From NCBI RefSeq assembly GCF_029267015.1, contig NZ_JARIEA010000008.1, positions 31,292 through 95,291 on the forward strand: a stretch of 64,000 nucleotides of DNA. The letters are read 5' to 3'. Position 1 is the stretch's first letter, and each line of letters opens with the position of its first letter. The translations under genes were made by a program, and so were the position numbers. A model generated the notes under the pieces. That model had not been told where the DNA came from. It worked only from the letters and a program-made list of their open reading frames with translations, and did not search any database. Of this stretch, positions 16,164 to 24,908 are shown piece after piece. Origin of the DNA: Sporosarcina ureae (lineage in GTDB: Bacteria > Bacillota > Bacilli > Bacillales_A > Planococcaceae).

Positions 16164-17456
16164 TTATTGTATAATTGACAGCCATAGATACAGTCCGATT
16201 AGTGTTATCAGAAGTGTAGGGACTGTTAATATAATACCAATCTTAAAATAGCTACCCCAAGAGATCTTCACGCCTTTTTGAGACAGTACGTGCAACCATA
16301 ATAAGGTGGCCAATGAACCGATTGGTGTGATTTTGGGACCTAAATCCGATCCAATAATATTCGCGTAAATCAACGCTTCGCGAATGGGACCTGTCGTAGT
16401 TGTGTCCGATATGGCTAACGCGTTAATCATGACCGTAGGCATATTATTCATAAGTGATGACAGGATCGCTGCAATAAAGCCCATTGAAATCGTTGCGACA
16501 AAGAGTCCTTGATCAGCTGCAGTTTGAATGACATCCGCCAATACACCCGTTAGACCGACATTACGCAATCCGTATACCACAACATACATCCCGACAGAGA
16601 AGAATACGATCGCCCAAGGTGCACCTTTAAGCACTTGTTTCGTATGAACGGCTGGACTTTTTTGCGCCATAGCCATAAAAAATATCGCCGTAAGCCCCGC
16701 AATAATAGATACAGGCAATCCCGTAAACCCACTTGAGAAATATCCTATAAGTAATACACCTAAAATTACCCAAGCAAGTCGAAACAACTTGAGGTCTTTG
16801 ATCGCATCTTTCGGTGTTTTTAAATCTGATACATCATAGTCTTTCGGAATACTTTTACGGAAGAATAACAACAACACTAATATACTGGCAACTAATGCAA
16901 ATAAATTCGGAACGATCATTCTAGTTGCGTATTCAACAAATCCAATATCAAAAAAGTCTGCTGAAACAATATTCACTAAGTTACTTACAACCAACGGTAA
17001 AGAAGTAGTGTCAGCGATAAAACCGCTGGCCATAATAAATGGAAAAATCATTTTTTCATTGAAATTCAAATTTCGTACCATCGATAGTACAATGGGCGTT
17101 AATATTAGGGCCGCCCCATCGTTTGCAAACAGAGCAGCAACGACTGCACCTAGCAGACTGACATAAATAAACATGCGAATACCGCTGCCTTTGGCTAATC
17201 TAGCCATATGTAGAGCCGACCACTCGAAAAAACCAATTTCATCTAAGATTAATGAAATAATGATGATCGCGATGAAAGCAAGCGTAGCATTCCATACAAT
17301 CCCAGTTACATCCATAACATCTTGGAAGTTCACTACCCCAACTAACAATGCGATGATCGCGCCAATACAGGCAGACCATCCGATCGAGAAGTTTCTAGGC
17401 TGCCAAATGACAAAAATAAGTGTGATGATGAAAATCAATGATGCAGTTATAGCCAA
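16164..17456 (-). CDS. arsB: Arsenite efflux permease ArsB
   Basis: Membrane pump that exports arsenite produced by ArsC, 430 residues with about twelve hydrophobic segments. This is the usual length for ArsB (ion transporter superfamily). Motifs such as [29 protein letters not shown] and [21 protein letters not shown] are characteristic. It lies 15 nt after arsR and 15 nt before arsC. ArsA is absent, so export would be driven by membrane potential. Confidence 0.96.
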   Translation of the reverse strand: MAITASLIFIITLIFVIWQPRNFSIGWSACIGAIIALLVGVVNFQDVMDVTGIVWNATLAFIAIIIISLILDEIGFFEWSALHMARLAKGSGIRMFIYVSLLGAVVAALFANDGAALILTPIVLSMVRNLNFNEKMIFPFIMASGFIADTTSLPLVVSNLVNIVSADFFDIGFVEYATRMIVPNLFALVASILVLLLFFRKSIPKDYDVSDLKTPKDAIKDLKLFRLAWVILGVLLIGYFSSGFTGLPVSIIAGLTAIFFMAMAQKSPAVHTKQVLKGAPWAIVFFSVGMYVVVYGLRNVGLTGVLADVIQTAADQGLFVATISMGFIAAILSSLMNNMPTVMINALAISDTTTTGPIREALIYANIIGSDLGPKITPIGSLATLLWLHVLSQKGVKISWGSYFKIGIILTVPTLLITLIGLYLWLSIIQ

Positions 17457-17471
17457 CGTACTTTCTCCTCC

Positions 17472-17819
17472 TTATTCACAACAAATTCGAAGCCCTTGTG
17501 CTTCCAATTCAGCGATAGATTCATTCTGTTCTGGAAGATGTTCAAGGATGCTTTGAATAAACGGGTAATCTTCATGATGTTCATTGATCGAGAAAAAAAT
17601 CCATTGACCTCTACGTTCTTCTTTAACCAACTCAATATCTCGAAGTTTACGTAAGTGCTGACTAATAGCTGGCTGACTCATTTTAAAAATCGCAACAAAT
17701 TCACAAACACAGCATTCATGTGACTTGAGTAATTTCATCATCGTCAACCGTGTGGGGTCTCCTAGCAATTTTAATAGTCGTGATGCGCGTTGTAGATCAA
17801 CCGTATCAGGTGTATTCAT
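17472..17819 (-). CDS. arsR: Arsenical-resistance repressor ArsR
   Basis: SmtB/ArsR-family winged-helix repressor, 115 residues. The arsenite-binding cysteines lie in ECCVCEF at about 35-39, and the recognition helix reads MSQPAISQHLRKL. An extra cysteine pair closes the protein (ICCE). It should repress its own operon until arsenite binds. GGAGGG precedes the ATG at 17819. The operator lies just upstream, inside the promoter. Confidence 0.95.
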   Translation of the reverse strand: MNTPDTVDLQRASRLLKLLGDPTRLTMMKLLKSHECCVCEFVAIFKMSQPAISQHLRKLRDIELVKEERRGQWIFFSINEHHEDYPFIQSILEHLPEQNESIAELEAQGLRICCE

Positions 17820-17843
17820 AGTCTATCCCTCCACTTCTCTACT

Positions 17844-17872
17844 ACCATATAAGGATATGCTTATATACGCAA
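17844..17872 (-). promoter_or_regulatory. ars promoter with overlapping ArsR operator
   Basis: Reading the minus strand, TTGCGT (17867-17872) and TATGGT (17844-17849) are separated by exactly 17 bp. An inverted repeat ATATAAG-N6-CTTATAT (17847-17866) fills the spacer, so a bound ArsR dimer would block RNA polymerase. Confidence 0.8.
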
Positions 17873-17918
17873 GTGGAATAATACATTTAGCTCTCATCGT
17901 TTTATGTATTTCAACCAA

Positions 17919-17965
17919 AGAAAAAAGGGCTTCCTCTCGTCATATTGACAATGTAGGAACCCCTT
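17919..17965 (-). terminator. Terminator of the GlsB-type gene
   Basis: AAGGGGTTCCT pairs imperfectly with AGGAAGCCCTT over a long loop, followed on the minus strand by a T run. Confidence 0.75.
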
Positions 17966-17975
17966 ACCTATCTAG

Positions 17976-18230
17976 TTATCGTCGTTTCCGCGCCGCCTTC
18001 ATAATGTAACTGACAACAATGACAAAAATCAGGGCCCCTACAATAGAAGGTACAACATAAAATTCTCCTAAGCGCGGTCCCCAGCTGCCGAATAAGCTCC
18101 CGCCGATCCACGCACCTATGATCCCTGTAATAATATTGCCAACGATACCGCCTGGGACACTTTTGCCGATGATCAGACTAGCAAACCAGCCAATGACACC
18201 GCCAATTATTAAATATAAAAGGATACTCAT
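17976..18230 (-). CDS. GlsB/YeaQ/YmgE family stress-response membrane protein
   Basis: An 84-residue, glycine-rich protein with three membrane helices. The GGVIGWFASLIIGKSVPGGIVGNIITGIIGAWIGG-like N-terminal two thirds are typical of the transglycosylase-associated (GlsB) family, given here in shortened description. These proteins are linked to general stress response; the molecular role is not known. A basic tail (KAARKRR) ends the protein. Confidence 0.9.
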   Translation of the reverse strand: MSILLYLIIGGVIGWFASLIIGKSVPGGIVGNIITGIIGAWIGGSLFGSWGPRLGEFYVVPSIVGALIFVIVVSYIMKAARKRR

Positions 18231-18472
18231 TACACACGCCCCTTCCCTTATTTTCCAACGTATTGAGTACTCAAATTACGAACAGGATAATGAAGTAATC
18301 GTGTGACACCTTATTAGCAATCTATTCCTTGTTACAGCATAGTATTCGCCACATAAAAATCTGTGTAGGTATATTCAAGCGATAAATAGCGCTCGTACGT
18401 TCCGATGGTAGGGGATGATATAATGTACTACAGTACTAGATATACGCAGTAGAAACAGGAGGTTATAACGGT

Positions 18473-19519
18473 ATGCGATCCTTTCATTTTAACGGCAGTC
18501 GAATAGTAAAAACAGGCATAGCGATCTTTTTGACAGCTATTATTTGTGAATGGTTTAATTGGCCACCAGTATTTGCGGTCATCACAGCCATCGTTACAAT
18601 TGAGCCGACCGTTAGTGATTCCATCAAAAAAGGGCTCGTACGATTTCCGGCTTCCGCTATCGGTTCCGCATTTGCTGTACTCTTTATCACGCTCTTCGGG
18701 AATTCCCCGATTACCTATACATTAGCAGCGGTTGCCACTATTTTAGTCTGTTACCGATTAAACTTGCATGCTGGCCTACTCGTTGCCACATTGACCGCGG
18801 TCGCCATGGTCGAAGTCATCCACAGCAACTACTTATTCGCCTTTTTCATTCGACTTGGTACAACTACTATTGGTTTGCTTGTGTCCACCATAGTAAATAT
18901 GTTGGTCTTTCCACCAAACTACAGGAGAGATATTGTAGAAAACATCCAACGCATTAGTGAGCGAGCAGGAACTATTTTGGAACGGACATTCCGAACGATT
19001 TTATATGACGTGCACACAAACCGTCGAGATGAGCTAGAGACGACCAAGCAACTTACGAAGGAAATCAGGAAAACGGAAACATTGATTCATTTTCAACGCA
19101 ATGAATCGAAATTGTATCCGTGGGTTAGAGGGAAAGAAAAAGATCTACTCATGGCTGAAAAGCAGTTGTTGTTTTTACATAATCTCGAATATCATTTGGG
19201 TACTTTATTGAACATACCGGAACAGCACATTTCCTGGACGTCGGCAGAACGCGATCGGATTATGCACGCTGTAACCGAGCTTGCGAACGACTTGAAGCAT
19301 TCCATTGATTACAACCCGAAGAAGCATGAGTCACAATTAAAAAATGTTACCGACCTTTTCTGGGATGACAATAAGGAAATCACAACTAGTGAGGAGAGAC
19401 ATCCAAGCCAATTCCCACCCGAGTTTGTCGTTCTCTATGAACTGATCACTATTTATAACTTAGTAGATCAGTTTTATAAACCTTCTAGTGTGAAATTAAC
19501 GCCTGAAGCTGAAGAATAA
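18473..19519 (+). CDS. Aromatic acid exporter family protein (ArAE/FUSC-like)
   Basis: A 348-residue inner-membrane protein. The first 140 residues hold about four to five membrane segments, beginning with the family pattern VKTGIAIFLTAIICEWF. The rest is a cytoplasmic helical region (about 155-320) rich in charged residues. It matches Bacillales YgaE-type ArAE proteins; the exported substrate is unknown. ATG at 18473 is preceded by CAGGAGG, and TATAAT occurs at 18419-18424. Its 3' end overlaps a remnant gene on the other strand. Confidence 0.85.
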   Translation: MRSFHFNGSRIVKTGIAIFLTAIICEWFNWPPVFAVITAIVTIEPTVSDSIKKGLVRFPASAIGSAFAVLFITLFGNSPITYTLAAVATILVCYRLNLHAGLLVATLTAVAMVEVIHSNYLFAFFIRLGTTTIGLLVSTIVNMLVFPPNYRRDIVENIQRISERAGTILERTFRTILYDVHTNRRDELETTKQLTKEIRKTETLIHFQRNESKLYPWVRGKEKDLLMAEKQLLFLHNLEYHLGTLLNIPEQHISWTSAERDRIMHAVTELANDLKHSIDYNPKKHESQLKNVTDLFWDDNKEITTSEERHPSQFPPEFVVLYELITIYNLVDQFYKPSSVKLTPEAEE

Positions 19520-19803
19520 AGATCGCTTTGCCTGACTAACGGATTCGGTTGATGGACAGTTCCCGTCTCTCTGTGAAGACCAACAACCGTTAGTTTAGTT
19601 GCCTCGAGATTCTTAATTCCCCAAAGGTGCCACATCCACTTTTGAACGCCTAAACTTGGCATATCAGCACCTATAACACCTGATTTATTTTCATTCCCAA
19701 TAATATTGTTAATATCACCGAATTTCACAGCTTTTTTATCCCAATCAATTTGCTGAAAGTCACTTACTTCAACAAATTCTGGCGTATCTTCGGGTAAAAT
19801 CAA
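19474..19803 (-). pseudogene. Fragment of a DUF4871-like secreted protein
   Basis: The reading frame encodes about 109 residues with KWMWHLWG and LTVVGLHRETG blocks that I recognise from DUF4871 lipoproteins of Bacillus. There is no signal peptide or lipobox and no ribosome binding site at the TTG start, and the C-terminal codons run into the 3' end of the exporter gene. It is probably a 5'-truncated relic. The family call is from memory of the motif only. Confidence 0.45.
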
Positions 19804-19974
19804 TTCACTAAAAAATTATCCTAGATTTTAGTTTCAAAAAGTTCTCCCCCTTATTGTTAATCTGAATTTTTGGTAATTTAACTATACATTATTTTGCCCT
19901 TTTTTAATTATTTGGACCGATTGCGAATAGACGCAATCGCTTATTAAGCAATCGCGCTTTGATAATAAAATAGC

Positions 19975-20005
19975 ATTCTTCAACTTAAATAATTTGTTGA
20001 AGAAT
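19975..20005 (-). terminator. Terminator of the sigma/anti-sigma operon
   Basis: A 10-bp stem (ATTCTTCAAC/GTTGAAGAAT) 4 nt after the anti-sigma stop, followed on the minus strand by GCTATTTTATT, a moderately T-rich tail. Confidence 0.65.
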
Positions 20006-20008
20006 TCG

Positions 20009-20665
20009 TTATTTCTCCCATATCAATACTGCGCGTTTTAATAGAGAATCCCAAGAATCTTTTCTAGCAATTTTTTCTACATCAAAATCTACATAATACA
20101 CAGCATCAATTTTTTCACTTTCGGGAAGGTTAAAAGTATATTCTTGTTCATTATGACTGTTTTCATTATTAATAAGTTTTCTTGTAGGCGAATCGGCAAT
20201 TGTTTTTGTATAGTAAATAAAACTCACATTCTTTTTCTCTCCATCGATTTCAAGCGGCAAAGGATGTGTTCCGTTAAAGCTAGCATAACTTTCACCAAAG
20301 TAATGGGAAACCAATTGATTGTCATCATGTGTTTCAATTTTAATTAGATTTTTTGAGTATGGAATAACCGTTTTGTAATGGAAAACATAAGAAAACGCTC
20401 CCGTTAAAATAATTGCCGTTACTAAAACGGATACAATTGAAATCACCACTTTTTTCTTACGAAACTTCTTGCTGATAGTATTAAAAAGCGGGGAGGGTTT
20501 TTCTACTGGAAGATAAAGACTTTGTTTCATTGACTCATATTCCTGTTGACATATATGACAATGCCGTAAATGCTCGTCTACCATCTCTTTTGTATCATGA
20601 CTAACAACTTCATCAATATAAAGAGGTAAAACATCCTGAATGATTGTGCATTTAATCTCGTTCAT
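20009..20665 (-). CDS. Anti-sigma factor with zinc-finger (zf-HC2) domain
   Basis: A 218-residue membrane-anchored regulator. The N-terminal 45 residues carry the HXXXCXXC zinc pattern (HLRHCHICQ), preceded by an early cysteine (KCTIIQDVLPLYID) typical of the group. One membrane helix lies near residues 74-97, and the rest is an extracytoplasmic sensor domain with no recognised family. It overlaps the sigma gene by 14 nt. It should hold the sigma factor inactive until an envelope signal is sensed. Confidence 0.88.
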   Translation of the reverse strand: MNEIKCTIIQDVLPLYIDEVVSHDTKEMVDEHLRHCHICQQEYESMKQSLYLPVEKPSPLFNTISKKFRKKKVVISIVSVLVTAIILTGAFSYVFHYKTVIPYSKNLIKIETHDDNQLVSHYFGESYASFNGTHPLPLEIDGEKKNVSFIYYTKTIADSPTRKLINNENSHNEQEYTFNLPESEKIDAVYYVDFDVEKIARKDSWDSLLKRAVLIWEK

Positions 20666-21146
20666 AATTCATATCCTCCATATACTCTAAAATTTGCTTC
20701 CTTGCTCTATAAAAGGTTACTCTTGCCCATCCCGCACTTTTTCCAAAGAGTTTTCCTATCTTTTCAAAGGGTAATTCGCCAAAAGTGCGTAGTGAAAATA
20801 CTTCCTTATAAGGTTCATTCATCGAGTGGATGAACTGATGAACAGTAAAAGCATCATCCTCATTCATCAAATGCTTTACAAATTGTACTTCCATCATTGG
20901 TTCTTCTATTAAGTCTAGGTTTCCTTGTCTTTTCATTTTTTTGTAGTGCGAGAAATATGTATTCTTGGCAATTGTAAAAAGCCATGCTCGAACATCTTTA
21001 GAACCATCAAACTTTTCAAGTGATTTTAACGCTTTAAAAAATGCCTCTTGCGTAATTTCTTCAGCTATCCTTTCATCGTGACATAATGATCTAATAAACA
21101 AAAAAACTTCTTGAAAGTATTCGTGATAGATTTCCTCAAAGTCCAC
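20652..21146 (-). CDS. ECF RNA polymerase sigma factor
   Basis: A 164-residue sigma-70 family protein with region 2 (about 3-70: EEITQEAFFKALKSLEKF, AWLFTIAKNTYFSHYK) and region 4 (about 108-155: LPFEKIGKLFGKSAGWARVTFYRARKQI). Start is GTG at 21146 with AAGGGGTG 7 nt upstream. Co-expression with an overlapping zf-HC2 anti-sigma gene indicates extracytoplasmic signal response, probably autoregulated. Target genes are not identifiable from the window. Confidence 0.93.
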   Translation of the reverse strand: MDFEEIYHEYFQEVFLFIRSLCHDERIAEEITQEAFFKALKSLEKFDGSKDVRAWLFTIAKNTYFSHYKKMKRQGNLDLIEEPMMEVQFVKHLMNEDDAFTVHQFIHSMNEPYKEVFSLRTFGELPFEKIGKLFGKSAGWARVTFYRARKQILEYMEDMNYERD

Positions 21147-21358
21147 CTCTTTTCACCCCTTATACTTATATAACTCCTAGAATTCAATTACGTTACAAAA
21201 AACACTTAAAAGTTTTATATGTTTTAGACCCAAAGTAAATCCAAAAAAATAAGTATATTCGAAATGAATATACTCACCTGTTAGTTGACTGGTTTTCAAC
21301 ACGTCCTGATTAAAGCACAAACCTTCTGCCGTTAATGCCCCTAGAAAGATTAGCTGTT

Positions 21359-21440
21359 TAACCCGTTGATCTGCGCTGTAGCCTGACGCGTGTCCTATGG
21401 GCGGGCGGTGAACCTCCCGGAGTCGCCGGCTGTAACGAAG
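21359..21440. repeat. Dispersed GC-rich element, copy A
   Basis: ACCCGTTGATCTGCG at the left, GACGCGTGTC and TATGGGCGGGCGGTGAACC in the middle and CGGAGTCGCCGGCT at the right are shared, nearly base for base, with the element at 25995-26190, which has about 95 extra bases in the middle. It is much richer in GC than the surrounding spacer. An open frame runs across it, but this is not credible as a gene. Confidence 0.75.
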
Positions 21441-21497
21441 ATCCACTAAATGAGCGCTTCAAACATTATTCCATAAACGCACCCTGATTGTTTAATC

Positions 21498-21760
21498 TTA
21501 AAAATTATCAAACAAATATTCTAAAGCTTCTTTTCCTTCTACGTCTCCTACACTCTTAAATCTTTCAACAACAATATCGTCATGTTCAGCAGCAAACTCA
21601 ACTTCCCATTTTTTAAAAAACGCCTTCTTTTAATCTATTTTAACATGAAATACTTTGTTCCCTTTAACGTTTTCTTCCCATGTACCGAACCCGTTATTAC
21701 CTGACAGATGGTAAATGACACGATCCACAAACCACTTCTGTACGACTCTCCGTTAATTCC
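21498..21760 (-). pseudogene. Two decayed coding fragments of unknown family
   Basis: On the minus strand one frame ends EALEYLFDNF-stop at 21498 after about 37 protein-like, acidic residues (from KWEVEFAAEHDD). Just upstream, another frame ends NKVFHVKID-stop at 21630 after a protein-like stretch containing GFGTWEENVKGN. Neither has a start codon with a ribosome binding site. The pattern suggests degraded genes. The region 21147-21929 otherwise contains only the dispersed repeat. Confidence 0.35.
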
Positions 21761-21929
21761 TACACTACTATTCGTTTTCCTCTCTATACATATGTTCAAT
21801 TTATGACTGCAACCACAATAATTCGACAAGATATGACAACTGTCACTAGGACGTTACTATGCAGTAGTGTAGATTATGAATAGGTCATGTACGTTTCAAA
21901 ATCACATTAGTATAGAGGAGAAACATTTA

Positions 21930-22775
21930 TTGCAGAAAATAGCTTGGATTACAGATACCGCTGCACAACTGGATGATGCATTCATCCAAAAATATGATGT
22001 ATATATTCTGCCACTGGGTGTAGTTTTTTCCGATGTCTGTTATAAAGAGTCCGTCGATATTACGAAGGACGCGTTTTACGATAAATTACGTGCAGCAAAA
22101 TTTTCTCCAAAAACCTCTCAACCTGCAATCGGTGAGATGACTTCATTATATGAAAGACTACAGGCTGATGGATATGACTTTGCGGTCGCTGTGCACTTGT
22201 CTAGCGGACTTTCTGGAACGTTTGAAACTGCTCGAGCGGCTGCGAACATGACAGACTTCCCTGTGTATCCTATCGATTCAAAAATTGGTTCATTTCCGAT
22301 GGTTAAGATGATTGAAGTTGGCAATGAATTGTTCGCAGACGGCAAAGAACCTGAAGAAGTGGTCGCAACCCTTAACGCTATGGCTTGTCACTCGAAGTTG
22401 TCCTTTATTCCGGGTGGTCTTGGCCAATTGCATAAAAGTGGACGCGTTTCTGGGACACAGGCATTCTTAAGTAATTTACTGAACATTAAAGTCCTGATCA
22501 GTTTCGAGAACGGGAAAGCCGTGATGACAGAAAAAGTTCGGTCCATGAAGCGAGCAAAGAAACATGTCACTTCCCTACTCCGTGCCGATATGGAAACAGG
22601 TTCTGTACCGGAAGTAGCAGTTATTCATTGCCACAATGAACATGACGCTGAAATATGGAAGAATGAGCTACTGAAGGAATTTCCATCTGTACACGTTCAA
22701 GTCGTTTCACTGAGTGTTTGTGTGGCCGTACATGCAGGCGAAGGAACTACGGGATTAAGCTGGGTTACATATTAA
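21930..22775 (+). CDS. DegV family fatty-acid-binding protein
   Basis: A 281-residue DegV/FakB-type protein. These bind a fatty acid and in Firmicutes present it to the FakA kinase for phosphorylation and entry into phospholipids. Visible motifs are ITDTAAQLD at the N-terminus, KTSQPAIGEM, HLSSGLSGTFETAR and KSGRVSG. TTG at 21930 was chosen because GAGGAG lies 9 nt upstream and the product then starts at the first family beta strand; ATG at 21876 lacks a good site. No fakA is nearby. Confidence 0.9.
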   Translation: MQKIAWITDTAAQLDDAFIQKYDVYILPLGVVFSDVCYKESVDITKDAFYDKLRAAKFSPKTSQPAIGEMTSLYERLQADGYDFAVAVHLSSGLSGTFETARAAANMTDFPVYPIDSKIGSFPMVKMIEVGNELFADGKEPEEVVATLNAMACHSKLSFIPGGLGQLHKSGRVSGTQAFLSNLLNIKVLISFENGKAVMTEKVRSMKRAKKHVTSLLRADMETGSVPEVAVIHCHNEHDAEIWKNELLKEFPSVHVQVVSLSVCVAVHAGEGTTGLSWVTY

Positions 22776-22776
22776 A

Positions 22777-22822
22777 ATAAGAAGGGACCGAATCCATTGT
22801 GAATTCGGTCCCTTCTTATTTT
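22777..22822. terminator. Bidirectional terminator
   Basis: A stem of about 18 bp (AATAAGAAGGGACCGAAT with its complement) lies between the convergent DegV and kinase genes, with T-rich tracts on both sides. Confidence 0.92.
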
Positions 22823-22836
22823 TTCCACGACATTCT

Positions 22837-23439
22837 TCATAACCGATACGATGGTATGAGTCCCCTTTTATACAAGAACGCCACAGCATTCAAGAACGCG
22901 CTCGGGACTTTCTTCCAAAAGAAACGTTTTCGATAAAATTGGCGATGGGCTTTTTTTAGATTGCTCCACTGTCTGCAGTCCTTCTTCTGTCTATACCGCG
23001 CCACATCGATCAGCTTCACTTGATCATCCGGTGTAATAAATATATTGCGCAAATGAATATCAGAAGGATTTAACCCTGTATTGGATGCTAGCGATAATGC
23101 ATAATCAATTTCTTTAATATGAGCGTCTGTAATGACTCGCCCTTTCGTCATACAATCAAAAAGTGTATCCCCTTCAATATAATCCATCACTACATAATTC
23201 GCTCCTGTTTCATAAATACAAGGGAAATAGCGAATACTTGTAAGTGATTGATACACTACAGCTTCTTCTTTCGCGATGTACGTAGAATCTGGAAAGAACA
23301 CTTTAATGGCTTTATTGGAAGATATCAACCTAAAAACAAATGCACTTCTTCCTGTTCCGACTAGCTGCAAAGAAGAATTATAGTCCAGTAGACGATTTTT
23401 ATTATTTATAATGATCGAATCTACAAGTTCTTGATACAT
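22837..23439 (-). CDS. Small serine/threonine-protein-kinase-like protein under a Mn2+ riboswitch
   Basis: A compact protein-kinase-fold protein of about 200 residues, similar in type to Bacillus YrzF. The glycine loop is GTGRSAFVF, the ATP lysine is in AIKVFF, the hinge region is VMDYIEGDTL, the catalytic loop is PSDIHLRNIFI and the metal-binding loop is LIDVARY in place of DFG. The HRD aspartate position is kept. A basic C-terminal tail follows. ATG at 23439 is 12 nt from GGAGGT; TTG at 23445 is 6 nt away and also possible. The leader carries a yybP-ykoY riboswitch and two hairpins. Substrate unknown. Confidence 0.8.
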   Translation of the reverse strand: MYQELVDSIIINNKNRLLDYNSSLQLVGTGRSAFVFRLISSNKAIKVFFPDSTYIAKEEAVVYQSLTSIRYFPCIYETGANYVVMDYIEGDTLFDCMTKGRVITDAHIKEIDYALSLASNTGLNPSDIHLRNIFITPDDQVKLIDVARYRQKKDCRQWSNLKKAHRQFYRKRFFWKKVPSAFLNAVAFLYKRGLIPSYRL

Positions 23440-23478
23440 ACTCAATATATGACCTCCAGTAGTTTTCAAAAATAAAAA

Positions 23479-23515
23479 AGAGACATCAAGACCAATTAGT
23501 GGCTTTGATGTCTCT
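23479..23515 (-). terminator. Second leader hairpin/terminator upstream of the kinase
   Basis: AGAGACATCAAA and TTGATGTCTCT form a strong stem with TTTTTTATTTTT after it on the minus strand, between the riboswitch terminator and the kinase ribosome binding site. It looks like a complete terminator in its own right. Confidence 0.8.
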
Positions 23516-23528
23516 GTTACAACTAAAA

Positions 23529-23558
23529 GAGACCTCACCAAATAATTGGTAAGGTCTC
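23529..23558 (-). terminator. Mn2+ riboswitch expression-platform terminator
   Basis: GAGACCTTACCA pairs with TGGTGAGGTCTC, followed by TTTT on the minus strand. Its 5' arm is the same GAGACCTTACC segment that closes aptamer helix P1, so the two folds exclude each other: an ON switch. Confidence 0.85.
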
Positions 23559-23640
23559 GCAAACAACGTGAGTTGCCAGTAAGGCCGAGGATGTATATCC
23601 TGTATTGACGACCATTACTGTAATAGCTACTCCCCTTAAC
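23551..23640 (-). ncRNA. yybP-ykoY manganese riboswitch
   Basis: On the minus strand the leader reads AAGGGGAGTAGC, then GTCGTCAATAC, and ends GCGAGACCTTACC. These are the conserved P1/loop 1 and loop 3 segments of the yybP-ykoY aptamer (compare B. subtilis ykoY, GGGGAGUAGC and GCAAGACCUU). GTTAAGG and CCTTACC form P1. Manganese binding would stabilise P1 and prevent the terminator. The only gene downstream before a terminator pair is the small kinase. Confidence 0.9.
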
Positions 23641-23669
23641 GGAAGCGGAACGTATAATGTTGTAAGTTC

Positions 23670-23698
23670 ACTATAAACCGAAACGGATGATACATCAA
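23670..23698 (-). promoter_or_regulatory. Promoter of the Mn2+ riboswitch transcript
   Basis: TTGATG (23693-23698) and TATAGT (23670-23675) are separated by 17 bp on the minus strand, about 30 bp upstream of the aptamer. Confidence 0.65.
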
Positions 23699-23726
23699 TT
23701 AATTGTATAGATCATCACGAAACGAT

Positions 23727-24773
23727 TTATGATCTAATACATACACGATGTAAGTCGTTGACGAACATCTCTACATGTTCTTTCTTCGTAGCCCAGCTTG
23801 TACAAAATCTAACCGCGCTATGTCTCGCATCTACCTTTTCCCAGTGAGAGAATGAATAGTTATTGCTTAATTCCGCAATGACATACTCCGGCAAAATCGG
23901 GAATTGCTGATTCGTTGTGGAGTCATAGCGTAAGGCAAATCCATTTTCCACAAATGCTTGGCGAAGGATCAACGCCATATCCACAGCATGTTTTGAAACT
24001 TCATAGTACAAACCATCTTCAAACAATGTTTCGAACTGGATACCTAAAAGTCGTCCTTTAGCCAACAAGCCACCTCTTTGCTTGATCAAATAGCGGAAAT
24101 CTTTTTTTAGTGACTCATTTATGATGACAACCGCTTCGCCAAACATGGCACCGATTTTCGTTCCGCCAATATAGAATACGTCACATAATCGTGCATAATC
24201 CGCCAGCGTGATATCGTTATCTGGCGACGCCAAACCGTACCCTAATCTAGCCCCGTCGATTATGAGTGGCAACTGACATGCCTCACACACTTTATTCAGA
24301 GCTTCCAATTCAGCTTTTGTGTAAGTCGTTCCGTTTTCTGTAGGGTTCGAAATGTAGACGAGACCTGGTTGCACAGAATGCTCAGGACTTGCATCCCGCC
24401 AATGAGCATCGACTAATTCCTTCACTTGATCAGCTGTAATCTTCCCGTCTTCACTCGGTAACGTAAGCACTTTATGTCCTGTAGCTTCAATGGCACCCGT
24501 TTCATGTGTAGCGATATGGCCACTCTCCGCAGCGATAGCGCCTTGATATGGACGCAAAATCGAAGCGATGATCGTCGTATTGGTTTGAGTTCCCCCTACT
24601 AAAAAGTGGACATCTGCTTCTGGTGCTTCACACTCTTTCCGAATAAATCCTCTAGCCTTTTCACAGTGTTCATCCATACCGTATCCAGGAGTTTGTTCTT
24701 CATTCGTCTCAATCAATCGTTTCAGAATTCGCTCATGAGCGCCTTCCGTATAATCATTTTCAAATCGTATCAT
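23727..24773 (-). CDS. Low-specificity threonine aldolase family protein
   Basis: PLP-dependent beta-eliminating lyase, 348 residues, expected to split threonine or allo-threonine into glycine and acetaldehyde. Family marks are the N-terminal RFENDYTEGAH, GGTQTN, ESGHI with ETGAIEATG, the aspartate of IIDGARLGYG, and the PLP-binding lysine in YIGGTKIGAMFGE. GGAG lies upstream of the ATG at 24773. It stands alone. Many members act on other beta-hydroxy amino acids, so the exact substrate is open. Confidence 0.9.
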   Translation of the reverse strand: MIRFENDYTEGAHERILKRLIETNEEQTPGYGMDEHCEKARGFIRKECEAPEADVHFLVGGTQTNTTIIASILRPYQGAIAAESGHIATHETGAIEATGHKVLTLPSEDGKITADQVKELVDAHWRDASPEHSVQPGLVYISNPTENGTTYTKAELEALNKVCEACQLPLIIDGARLGYGLASPDNDITLADYARLCDVFYIGGTKIGAMFGEAVVIINESLKKDFRYLIKQRGGLLAKGRLLGIQFETLFEDGLYYEVSKHAVDMALILRQAFVENGFALRYDSTTNQQFPILPEYVIAELSNNYSFSHWEKVDARHSAVRFCTSWATKKEHVEMFVNDLHRVCIRS

Positions 24774-24908
24774 AGTTGTCCATCTCCAAATATGCTTGAT
24801 TTTTTTTGCAAGTATACCATAGAAATGTGGGTGTCTGTTGCAATTTAAATTGTTCTTATAATGTCGAATGTTTCGACTGTTCTTTAATTAGAAGCGGCTA
24901 GAACGTAC

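Noticed and set aside
21177..21446. 89-codon minus-strand frame starting MDLRYSRRLREVHRPP
   Set aside because: It runs through the dispersed GC-rich element into AT-rich spacer, and its first residues recur in part at the other copy; no ribosome binding site.
23551..23640. Possibility that the ykoY-type motif serves the plus strand
   Set aside because: The conserved aptamer segments, 17-bp-spaced promoter and terminator T runs all read correctly only on the minus strand.
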